Shown here in pieces: positions 1 to 5,578 of a stretch of 8,215 nucleotides of DNA. Every line of letters starts with the position of its first letter. The stretch's first letter is position 1. This stretch comes from Methanobacteriota archaeon. Lineage in GTDB: Archaea; Thermoplasmatota; Poseidoniia; Poseidoniales; Poseidoniaceae. The notes beneath the pieces were generated by a model that was not told where the DNA came from, searched no databases, and saw nothing but the letters and a program-made list of their open reading frames with translations. The stretch is from NCBI GenBank assembly GCA_002725275.1, contig PBOE01000016.1, forward strand, positions 47,091 to 55,305, written 5' to 3'. Position numbers and translations under genes: made by a program.

Positions 1-1035
1 AACGGGAGCCTCGATGATGACCTCGCCAGCATGGGCTTGCTCGAGGGCGGTTCGGGTGTGTCCGACGCCATCAGCGGTTTGCTTTCAAGCGTGGGGATGT
101 TCTTCATCACCGGTGTGACCGTCTTGTTCTTCCTGCTGTTCATCATTTTTGAAGCGAGCCTGTTGCCCGGTCGGATTGAGCGAGCCTACCCCGGCGGTGC
201 GAGCGAGCGAGTTCACATGATTCGCGACCAAATTGAGGCCAGCGTCAACACGTACGTGGTGGTCAAAACGGGCGTTGGGTTCGGCACCGGTGTCTGCGCG
301 GGTTTGGTGATGTTGCTCTTTGGCATCGACCTGTGGTTCACGTGGGCCCTGCTGACGTTTTTGCTGAATTACGTGCCCTATATCGGTTCGTTGTTGGCCA
401 CCATTCCGCCGTTGCTCTTGGGCTTCATCTTGCTTGATCCCTCAATGTTGCTTGTCCTGACCCTGCTCTTGTTGACCAATCAGCAGCTTTGGGGGAACGT
501 GATCGAAACACGCTGGGCGGGTCGAGCCCTCGACATTTCACCGGTGTTGCTCTTGGTGGTCACGGCCTTCTCGTTCTGGGTCTGGGGCATCATCGGGATG
601 ATCCTCTCCATCCCGCTGGTGGTGATTTTGAAAATCGTTCTCGAGAACATCGACGCCACTCGCCCCCTCGCCATTCTCCTTTCCGAGCGGGCGCCCACGA
701 TTGAGGAAGCGTGGCGAGAGGCGATCAAGGACGGACGAATTACGGCGTACGAGGAGCGCATGCTTCGGGAATTGCAAACGGTGTTGGGCTACTCCGACGG
801 TCAAGTGAAACTCATCTCCGCTCGTATCGCCGCAGAATATGCGTTGCGACGTGGCCGACTGAGCTTGGATCAAATCAAACTCATTCGTATCGGCATTGAC
901 CACATGCCACTCCCGCAAAAGTGGAGCGACCAGCTGGAAGACTTGGTCACTGAAGGGCGCCTCAGTGTGAAGGAGCGGTTGTTCCTTGGACGCCTTGTCT
1001 TCGCCCTTGACGATGACAAAACCGAAGAAGAGTGA
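1..1035 (+). CDS. AI-2E/PerM family transporter, 5'-partial, with repeat tail
   Basis: The frame is open to the left edge, so the N-terminus is missing; 344 residues are visible. It is a polytopic membrane protein of the AI-2E/PerM (UPF0118) family, whose members are putative exporters of small molecules or ions; the substrate cannot be read here. Family hallmarks counted from the ATG at 31: hydrophobic segments at about 22-43, 82-100, 102-131, 135-150, 170-186 and 186-206, the motif NYVPYIGSLLA at 113-123, and the conserved NVIETRWAGRALDISPVLLL stretch at 156-175. From about residue 219 a hydrophilic, helical tail of about 115 residues follows, holding three similar pieces centred on GRIT (235), GRLS (275) and GRLS (309), reminiscent of SHOCT- or TerB-like helical modules. 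The family is clear; the role of the tail is unknown. The stop is one base from the stop of the convergent UPF0147 gene. Confidence 0.85.
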   Translation, partial: NGSLDDDLASMGLLEGGSGVSDAISGLLSSVGMFFITGVTVLFFLLFIIFEASLLPGRIERAYPGGASERVHMIRDQIEASVNTYVVVKTGVGFGTGVCAGLVMLLFGIDLWFTWALLTFLLNYVPYIGSLLATIPPLLLGFILLDPSMLLVLTLLLLTNQQLWGNVIETRWAGRALDISPVLLLVVTAFSFWVWGIIGMILSIPLVVILKIVLENIDATRPLAILLSERAPTIEEAWREAIKDGRITAYEERMLRELQTVLGYSDGQVKLISARIAAEYALRRGRLSLDQIKLIRIGIDHMPLPQKWSDQLEDLVTEGRLSVKERLFLGRLVFALDDDKTEEE

Positions 1036-1036
1036 T

Positions 1037-1303
1037 TCAGAGCACTTCGGTCAAGATTCGCTCAAGTTCGGTGTTGATGGTTAAGATCAGGGTGCCGAAT
1101 TCGGGTGGAATGTTGGGGTCTTCGTAAAGTTCCTCAAGTTTCGACTGTGCCATGGCAATGCGCACATCGAGTTTTTTCCCCTTGTTAAGGAGCCAGTTTT
1201 CGCAGGCTTCCTTGGCCTGACGGCGAATGTTTCGTGGGACTTTGGGGTCATCGATCTGATTGATGACGGTGGCAACTTGTTCCAATCGTTCTTCGATGTT
1301 CAT
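1037..1303 (-). CDS. UPF0147 family protein (archaeal)
   Basis: A protein of 88 residues, all helical in appearance, matching the archaeal UPF0147 family in length and in its core: an N-terminal helix (NIEERLEQVATVINQI), then the signature DPKVPRNIRRQAKEA, a middle helix that starts with DVRIAMAQSKLEEL, and DPNIPPEFGTLI before the C-terminal helix. The function of the family is not established; it is small, soluble and cytosolic with no catalytic motif visible. A GTG three codons upstream (1312) could extend it to 91 residues. I prefer the ATG at 1303 because AGGTGA sits five bases before it and overlaps that GTG. It is divergent from the prepilin peptidase, sharing a 75-base intergenic region, and convergent with the transporter, with one base between stops. 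Confidence 0.85.
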   Translation of the reverse strand: MNIEERLEQVATVINQIDDPKVPRNIRRQAKEACENWLLNKGKKLDVRIAMAQSKLEELYEDPNIPPEFGTLILTINTELERILTEVL

Positions 1304-1308
1304 GACGG

Positions 1309-1314
1309 TCACCT
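1309..1314 (-). promoter_or_regulatory. Shine-Dalgarno site of the UPF0147 gene
   Basis: AGGTGA on the minus strand with a five-base spacer to the ATG at 1303. It covers the alternative GTG at 1312, which favours the shorter start. Confidence 0.6.
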
Positions 1315-1348
1315 TGTTTCACGCATCTTTTGGCTGGTCGGCGGCCGT

Positions 1349-1356
1349 CTTTAAGT
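1349..1356. promoter_or_regulatory. TATA-like box in divergent intergenic region
   Basis: CTTTAAGT is the only AT-rich block in the GC-rich gap 1304-1378. Its centre is about 26 bases before the ATG at 1379, the usual archaeal TATA-to-start distance, so the prepilin peptidase would be leaderless; no Shine-Dalgarno precedes that ATG. In the other direction the same box would give the UPF0147 mRNA a leader of roughly 20-25 bases, consistent with its Shine-Dalgarno. No clear BRE is visible on either side. Use in both directions is inference. Confidence 0.4.
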
Positions 1357-1378
1357 TGATGGCCGGCTTGGTTGACCC

Positions 1379-2374
1379 ATGGAGGCGACCAACGAGGCCA
1401 TCTTGGGATGGACCCGTGTGGGCGTTCTTCTTCTGGGCATGGGCTGGGCCGCTTGGATGGATCATCGTGAGCGTCGGGTGCCCAACGAACACTGGATCGT
1501 CTGGGCGAAACCGGCCGTGTTCATTTGGGCGCTGGACTTGATGGTCCAAGGAGCCGACCTGACAATTTACCTTACTGCTGCGGCCGTGGTGGCCTATGCG
1601 AGTGTCTCGGTGTTCGGTCGTCCGACCCTGGCCGATGCGCGGAAAGGTTTGGGGATGGACCGCGTGTTTCTTCTCTGGTACGCCGCCGGAGCGGCCGGCG
1701 TTGTGGCTGGAGCAGTTCGCTACCAAGCCACGACCCCCGTCGACGTGTTGCTGGACAACGGGGACCCTTTGGGGATGTTGTGGTGGCGCACGGCTGCGTT
1801 GTTCCTCGTCATTTTCTTTATCGACATGGCTTGGCGCCTCCGATTGCTCCACGGTGGTGCTGACGCGAAGGCCCTGATGTGGGTCAGTTTGGTGTTCCCG
1901 ACATGGGCGTCCGTGCCCCTGCCGTTTGATGTGGCCGGCGAGGGGACCGTCGTGGCTCTCCCGGTCAGCATTTCACTGCTGATTTGGGGCGGTTTAGCGT
2001 TCTTGCTCATTCCCTTCATCATGCTCGGCATGAACATCGGTCGCGGTGATGTTCGTGCACTGAGCGACCTCCGAATGGCTTGGCACGCATCGATGCTGAA
2101 CGTGAACGAGGTGATGGGCCGTCACGTCTGGCTCCTGACGGACACCATCGAGATGCCCAGCGGGGAGGTCCGTGCCGTCCATGCCACGCGGGCACCTCGC
2201 AACACGCCATCCGACGAGGAACTCGAAACCAAGTTGGCGTCCATCGAAGAACTTGGGGTAGATCGAGTCTGGGTCAGCCACAAGATGCCCCTGTTGGTCT
2301 TCCTGTTCCCAGCCGTGCTTCCGCTGGTGCTGTTGGGTGATCCCACAGCGTTGCTGCTGCGGTGGATTGGCTGA
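1379..2374 (+). CDS. archaeal A24-family prepilin peptidase
   Basis: A 331-residue membrane aspartyl protease of the A24 (FlaK/EppA/PibD-like) family, which removes the short class III signal peptide from archaellins and type IV-like pilins at the cytoplasmic membrane face. Both catalytic regions are visible: the first Asp, D28, in WMDHRERRVPNE, and the second, D162, in HGGADAK, the archaeal form of the GxGD signature. Hydrophobic segments lie around 11-26, 44-55, 61-80, 96-112, 136-150, 165-180, 190-217 and 303-320. The C-terminal part, a soluble stretch at 221-295 followed by DRVWVSHKMPLLVFLF, resembles the archaeal A24 C-terminal domain found after the catalytic core. It is longer than methanogen FlaK (about 230 residues). 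No pilin or archaellin gene is in the window, so its substrates are unknown. The start at 1379 fits a leaderless transcript from the box at 1349. Confidence 0.85.
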   Translation: MEATNEAILGWTRVGVLLLGMGWAAWMDHRERRVPNEHWIVWAKPAVFIWALDLMVQGADLTIYLTAAAVVAYASVSVFGRPTLADARKGLGMDRVFLLWYAAGAAGVVAGAVRYQATTPVDVLLDNGDPLGMLWWRTAALFLVIFFIDMAWRLRLLHGGADAKALMWVSLVFPTWASVPLPFDVAGEGTVVALPVSISLLIWGGLAFLLIPFIMLGMNIGRGDVRALSDLRMAWHASMLNVNEVMGRHVWLLTDTIEMPSGEVRAVHATRAPRNTPSDEELETKLASIEELGVDRVWVSHKMPLLVFLFPAVLPLVLLGDPTALLLRWIG

Positions 2375-2379
2375 GCGAA

Positions 2380-2529
2380 TCAGTTGCCCTTGCGCTCGAT
2401 GTTCTTGGGACGCAGTCCCTTGTAGCTGCACTTTCGGCAGCGGACGGCACGAACGGCGTTGCGCGCGTTGCAGCGCATGCAAATCTTGCGGTGAAGCAAG
2501 CGAGCTTCAGCCTCAGGGAATCGTGCCAT
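2380..2529 (-). CDS. rpl40e: 50S ribosomal protein L40e
   Basis: A small basic protein of 49 residues starting [20 protein letters not shown]. Four cysteines form the L40e zinc-finger: C17-x2-C20, ten residues, then C31-x2-C34, followed by the family ending [14 protein letters not shown]40e is an archaeal/eukaryotic large-subunit protein; in eukaryotes it is made as a ubiquitin fusion, while archaea encode it alone, as here. The length is normal for archaeal L40e. Its stop is five bases from the stop of the convergent prepilin peptidase. No Shine-Dalgarno precedes the ATG, and a TATA box about 25 bases upstream suggests a leaderless transcript. The gene is hidden under a longer opposite-strand reading frame that would wrongly extend the MBL-fold gene upstream. 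The identification is firm from the motif pattern. Confidence 0.95.
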   Translation of the reverse strand: MARFPEAEARLLHRKICMRCNARNAVRAVRCRKCSYKGLRPKNIERKGN

Positions 2530-2550
2530 GGTGGGGCGACCAATTTCCCC

Positions 2551-2557
2551 TATTTAA
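2551..2557. promoter_or_regulatory. TATA box of rpl40e, possibly bidirectional
   Basis: The minus strand reads TTAAATA at 2557-2551, centred about 25 bases upstream of the L40e ATG at 2529, which predicts a leaderless or nearly leaderless mRNA. On the plus strand the same block lies about 57 bases before the MBL-fold gene start at 2611, which would give a leader of around 30 bases containing its GGAGG. Support is good for L40e and tentative for the plus-strand gene. Confidence 0.6.
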
Positions 2558-2602
2558 CCGCAACCACCCGGTTTGGGTATGTTCAAGTTGGGCCGTGGCG
2601 TG

Positions 2603-2607
2603 GGAGG
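2603..2607 (+). promoter_or_regulatory. Shine-Dalgarno site of the MBL-fold gene
   Basis: GGAGG lies three bases before the ATG at 2611; the spacing is short but the match is strong. It supports this ATG over the in-frame ATG at 2362, which would run antisense across the whole L40e gene. Confidence 0.55.
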
Positions 2608-2610
2608 GCC

Positions 2611-3372
2611 ATGAAGGTCGTGAGGTTGCCTGGCATCCATCACGACGGCAACGTCGTCTTGGTCTCAGGCTCCCTCGGCCATCTTCTCATCAACGCCGGG
2701 ACCTCGTGGTACCAAGCGCTTCAGGTTGAACGCATCACCGGTCAGTTGGGTGAAGCACCTCTCGACCGCATCCTACTGACGTCTCGCAGGTTCCCCGTTT
2801 CGGGGGGTGCCTCTCACGTTTCAGAGGCGTTTGGCGGTGCACCCATCCACATCCACGCCGATGGACAAGCGGCCCTTGAAACGGGGGATTTTTTCACCAC
2901 GTGGGCCAATCGCTACGATTCCGACATGCCGCGTACGAACACCGAAGTCTTGTCGGAAGACGATGTCTTTTCCATGGGGGACGGCGAAGTCGTCCCTCTT
3001 CACTTGCCCGGCCACACCAGCGACGGCATGGGCTTTCACATCCCGCATCTTTCGACGCTGATCGTGGGAGCGCTGCTGCCCCGTGCTGACCGGCCGACGC
3101 GTTGGGACATGCCAGGGGGGTCCCTCGTGGAAGTGGTTGACAGTTACAAGCGAATGAAGCGGCTGAACCTCTCGTCCATCGTTCCCCTTCAAGGTCCAGC
3201 CATTCGGGGTGAAAGCCACGTTCGTGAGGTCCTCGACCGCCACCTTGCGTTCTACGAAGAAGCCGTTCGGAACGAGGGTCGCCCTCCGGCCTCTTGGGAT
3301 CGTCCGGCATCCACGGCCGTCTGGCTCACGCCTCGTTCCCCGTGGCCGCTCGAAGAGCAGGAAGCCGTCTAA
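2611..3372 (+). CDS. MBL-fold protein lacking most metal ligands
   Basis: A 253-residue protein with the layout of a metallo-beta-lactamase-fold hydrolase: an early beta-strand region ending in LLINAG (25-30), a strand plus loop RILLTSRRFPVSGGASHV (53-70) where active members carry LTHxHxDHxGGA, then GAPIHIHADGQ, then LPGHTSDGMGF (132-142), IVGALLP (151-157) and VPLQGP (191-196). The ligand positions are changed: HxHxDH has become S58, R60, P62 and V63; the Asp expected after G153 is A154; and the final PGHG-type His is Q194. Only H135 of PGHT remains. It is therefore probably not a conventional di-metal hydrolase and may be a binding or structural pseudoenzyme. No signal peptide or membrane segment is seen, so it is likely cytosolic. 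It overlaps the stop of the convergent propeller gene by four bases. The fold call is fairly sure; the function is unknown. Confidence 0.75.
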   Translation: MKVVRLPGIHHDGNVVLVSGSLGHLLINAGTSWYQALQVERITGQLGEAPLDRILLTSRRFPVSGGASHVSEAFGGAPIHIHADGQAALETGDFFTTWANRYDSDMPRTNTEVLSEDDVFSMGDGEVVPLHLPGHTSDGMGFHIPHLSTLIVGALLPRADRPTRWDMPGGSLVEVVDSYKRMKRLNLSSIVPLQGPAIRGESHVREVLDRHLAFYEEAVRNEGRPPASWDRPASTAVWLTPRSPWPLEEQEAV

Positions 3373-3941
3373 GCGGGGTAAGGCAGGTAGTACGTGTCAC
3401 TCAAGCGGCGTTGCTTGCGGACAGGGTAGGCGGCCGCCGTGTTTCGAACGTCGTATGACGAGCCGTCCCACGCCCGGACATGGTGAATCCAACCGCTTCT
3501 GACGTGGACGAGTTCACCCTCCAGATGCAGGCTCGAGACGGGGCCGTCAATGGAAAACACATGCTCGCAACGCTCCGTTCGCCGGTCGCTCAAGGACCAC
3601 ACCGCACCGTGCTGTGTCCCCACCAAGAAGTGGAACGCACCCTCAGCCACCAGCGTGATGGCGCGGACGCTTCCGGACTGGAGTTGGAACTTTGCAACGG
3701 TCTCGAGCCTCGGCAACGTGAGCACCAGGACGTCGCCGGCCGCTGTTCCGACCGCCGCAGCATCAACGGGTCCCATCGGTCCTCGCAGGGCCAGCAACAC
3801 CGTCGGTAAGTCCTCGAGCACGGTGCGCGTTGGACGCCCTTCAATCGGTTTCCACACCACGGTTCCATCGTTCATTGCAACCAGCGTACCGTCGCTGGTG
3901 GTCAAACTGCGGACAATTGTTCGTTGCTGCATGCGCTTCAT
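3369..3941 (-). CDS. beta-propeller-like (WD40/PQQ-type) hypothetical protein
   Basis: A 190-residue soluble protein that I cannot assign to a named family. It has repeated units of about 40 residues built of short beta strands ending in a turn with G and a W or V: SDGTLVAMNDGTVVWKP (16-32), VGTAAGDVLVLTLPRLET, FLVGTQHGAVWSLSDRRTER, and LVHVRSGWIHHVRAWDG. This pattern suggests blades of a small or partial WD40/PQQ-like beta-propeller, usually a binding scaffold; four visible units are fewer than the usual six to eight. No signal peptide is seen. The start is uncertain: ATG at 3941 is chosen, with ATG 3932 and GTG 3974 as alternatives, none having a clear Shine-Dalgarno. The frame is open further upstream but there it overlaps the zinc-ribbon gene. 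It may be co-transcribed with the zinc-ribbon gene, whose stop is 59 bases upstream. Confidence 0.6.
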   Translation of the reverse strand: MKRMQQRTIVRSLTTSDGTLVAMNDGTVVWKPIEGRPTRTVLEDLPTVLLALRGPMGPVDAAAVGTAAGDVLVLTLPRLETVAKFQLQSGSVRAITLVAEGAFHFLVGTQHGAVWSLSDRRTERCEHVFSIDGPVSSLHLEGELVHVRSGWIHHVRAWDGSSYDVRNTAAAYPVRKQRRLSDTYYLPYPA

Positions 3942-4000
3942 GAATCGCTGTTGGTACAGGTTTCTTTCCCACACCCATTCATGTGAAGTGAAAGTGAACG

Positions 4001-4276
4001 TCAGTACATGTCGTCGTTCTTGTTTTCCTTCTTCCACTTGCGGTAGCAGGACTTGCAAACCCGAACCCGGCCCTTGCGCATCTCGTAGCCGCCTGAGCCC
4101 CACATGTCGATGGCGTCGTCCACCGAGAGGGAACGTCCCCCGAAGGATTTGTCAGCGAAGTTGTCGCAACCCTTGACGCCGCAGGGAAGTTCACCTTCTT
4201 TCTTGGCCGTCTTGGTTTTCGTGTCTTCTTTGCCGGCGTCCTTTCGGTGCTTTCGCGCCTTTGCCTTGAAGCCCAT
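4001..4276 (-). CDS. small basic zinc-ribbon-like protein
   Basis: A 91-residue protein, not assigned to a named family. The N-terminus (1-27) is very basic and lysine-rich (KARKHRKDAGKEDTKTKTAKK), as in nucleic-acid-binding tails. Two cysteine pairs follow, C32-x4-C37 in LPCGVKGCDNF and C74-x2-C77 in RVCKSCYRKWKK, probably forming one zinc site. The linker holds GGRSLSVDDAIDMWG and GGYEMRKGR. The C-terminus is again charged (KWKKENKNDD). Binding to DNA, RNA or the ribosome is plausible but not shown. The gene lies 36 bases after tfb on the same strand with no obvious promoter between, so it is probably in the tfb transcript. No Shine-Dalgarno is visible before the ATG. Confidence 0.75.
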   Translation of the reverse strand: MGFKAKARKHRKDAGKEDTKTKTAKKEGELPCGVKGCDNFADKSFGGRSLSVDDAIDMWGSGGYEMRKGRVRVCKSCYRKWKKENKNDDMY

Positions 4277-4312
4277 GAGAGGGGGTTGTGTGCCCCGTTC
4301 ATCAAGGTTCGC

Positions 4313-5323
4313 TCATTGGAGTTTCTGGTACTGGCGAATCTTGTCGAGCAAACCGTCGATGAGTCGAAGTAGACCTCGCAAGGTGACCTCGGAGACGTTG
4401 GCAACGGCGCAAACCTCGGATTGGGTTCGTGGTGTTCCTGCAGCGTTGGCGGCTTTGTAGATCAGCGCTGCGGCGACGCCCATCGGCTTCTTGCCCTGCC
4501 ACACGTCATCGTGCGGCTTGATGGTGTTCCACAGTTCGTCGAGGGGGGTGCGAATGGCGGGTTCAAGCCCGAGGTCGGACATGAATTTGTCAAAGTACTC
4601 GTCGGGCGCCGTGATCTTGTGCATGTTGAGGCGCCGGGAAACCTGACGAATGAGTCGAGAGAGGTCCTTCTCGGTGATGTCAAAGGACTCCGCGACTTCG
4701 GGAATCTGCCGGGGCAGTCCTTCTTGCCGTGCCACCAGGTACGTGCACGCTGCGGTTACCCCGGCAATGGACCGACCGGTGACAAAGCCTTCGCCGGAGA
4801 GTCGACGGTAAAGCCGAGCAGCTTCCTCCTGAAGGGGGGCTGGGAGACCCGAGCGGTCGCGAATGAACTGGTTGGCCTTGACGAGGTTTCGCTCTCGGCT
4901 CTTCCGGGTTTTCGAGCGCTCGTCAATGACTCGACGGCGTCGCCAGTCCCGGCGTGCTTGCGAGCTCATGCCGTGGCGGGAGGCGATGCCGGTGTTCAGG
5001 TCCCGCACGTCAATGGTCGTGTTGAGGCCCTTGTCGGCGAGCGTGTAGGTCATGGGTCGGCCCACTCGAGAACGGTCTTCGCCGTTGTCTCGGTTGGTCC
5101 ATTCAGCGCCCGGGTCCGGGACGTTTTCTTCGGCCACCAGGCCGCAATCGCCGCAGGTGATCTCGCCGCGTGTGATATCAAAGTCCCAGTTCACCGCACC
5201 GCAGTCTTCGCACGGTCGCGTGTGTCCGTCAAGGGTGCGCCGCCCGTTTCGGTCGTTGTTCAACCCGGGAAGTGGCGTGCTGGGTTCAGGGGTGTTTTGG
5301 GTGGTCGGATTCTTTTGCTTCAT
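4313..5323 (-). CDS. tfb: transcription initiation factor B (TFB/TFIIB)
   Basis: The archaeal general transcription factor that binds TBP-TATA DNA and the BRE and recruits RNA polymerase. The 336-residue product shows all domains: an N-terminal tail rich in P, T and N (1-30), a zinc ribbon with C38-x2-C41 and C57-x2-C60 (PCEDCGAV, ITCGDCGLV), the B-reader/linker region with PGAEWTNRD and GRPMTYTLADKGLNTTI (71-104), then two cyclin-fold repeats at about 148-235 and 240-334. The first includes GRSIAGVTAACTYLVARQ, the second KKPMGVAAALIYKAAN followed by a helix-turn-helix-like TQSEVCAVANVSEVTLR. Length and order are normal for archaeal TFB. The start at 5323 is chosen over an in-frame ATG at 5356 because AAGGAG lies eight bases before it and the TATA box overlaps the longer version. 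The basic stretch RRDWRRRRVIDERSKTRKSRER (124-145) in two parts links the reader to the core. Archaea often have several TFBs; whether this is the only one cannot be told. Confidence 0.97.
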   Translation of the reverse strand: MKQKNPTTQNTPEPSTPLPGLNNDRNGRRTLDGHTRPCEDCGAVNWDFDITRGEITCGDCGLVAEENVPDPGAEWTNRDNGEDRSRVGRPMTYTLADKGLNTTIDVRDLNTGIASRHGMSSQARRDWRRRRVIDERSKTRKSRERNLVKANQFIRDRSGLPAPLQEEAARLYRRLSGEGFVTGRSIAGVTAACTYLVARQEGLPRQIPEVAESFDITEKDLSRLIRQVSRRLNMHKITAPDEYFDKFMSDLGLEPAIRTPLDELWNTIKPHDDVWQGKKPMGVAAALIYKAANAAGTPRTQSEVCAVANVSEVTLRGLLRLIDGLLDKIRQYQKLQ

Positions 5324-5331
5324 CTTCTCAA

Positions 5332-5337
5332 CTCCTT
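5332..5337 (-). promoter_or_regulatory. Shine-Dalgarno site of tfb
   Basis: AAGGAG on the minus strand, eight bases before the ATG at 5323. It decides the start against the upstream in-frame ATG at 5356. Confidence 0.75.
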
Positions 5338-5359
5338 GTTTAGTAGTGAACCTCAATGT

Positions 5360-5367
5360 TATATAAA
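5360..5367 (-). promoter_or_regulatory. TATA box of tfb
   Basis: The minus strand reads TTTATATA, an excellent match to the archaeal TATA consensus. Its centre is about 40 bases before the ATG, so transcription would start near 5338 and give a leader of about 15 bases holding the Shine-Dalgarno site. The flanks are AT-rich in an otherwise GC-rich region. Confidence 0.75.
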
Positions 5368-5461
5368 TCTGGGGTTTCTTTGCAGATACTTGATACCGCT
5401 CAATACACTATTTATTACATCGAACGACTCGTCTGCTTCGTTGTTGAGTTCACGTGTCAGG

Positions 5462-5469
5462 TTATAAAC
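5462..5469 (+). promoter_or_regulatory. possible TATA box of purA
   Basis: TTATAAAC is the best TATA-like block on the plus strand upstream of purA. It predicts a start near 5490 and a leader of about 90 bases, long for this genome. A second AT-rich block, CTATTTATTA at 5408-5417, is an alternative. The rest of the 255-base tfb-purA gap shows no gene; only short weak hairpins can be drawn in the leader (for example GGGC near 5498 with GCCC near 5512). Confidence 0.35.
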
Positions 5470-5568
5470 GGTCGTTCCGCTTCGTGCCGGTCCTCAAGGG
5501 CTTACGGTACGGCCCACAAAGCAAACATCATCACAGGGTTCAAAGGCGGCCCGCGGTGCCGTAGCATT

Positions 5569-5573
5569 GGAGA
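5569..5573 (+). promoter_or_regulatory. Shine-Dalgarno site of purA
   Basis: GGAGA with a five-base spacer to ATG 5579. It argues against the in-frame TTG at 5567, which lies immediately before it. Confidence 0.65.
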
Positions 5574-5578
5574 ACATC

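Noticed and set aside
2362..2610. Upstream extension of the MBL-fold reading frame from ATG 2362
   Set aside because: It runs antisense through the whole L40e gene, lacks fold-like sequence, and a GGAGG precedes ATG 2611.
3942..4103. N-terminal extension of the beta-propeller-like gene
   Set aside because: The first part overlaps the coding end of the zinc-ribbon gene in another frame, and the added sequence does not resemble propeller strands.
4421..5467. 348-residue plus-strand open frame across tfb
   Set aside because: It is the antisense shadow of a clearly recognised TFB gene and shows no domain features of its own.
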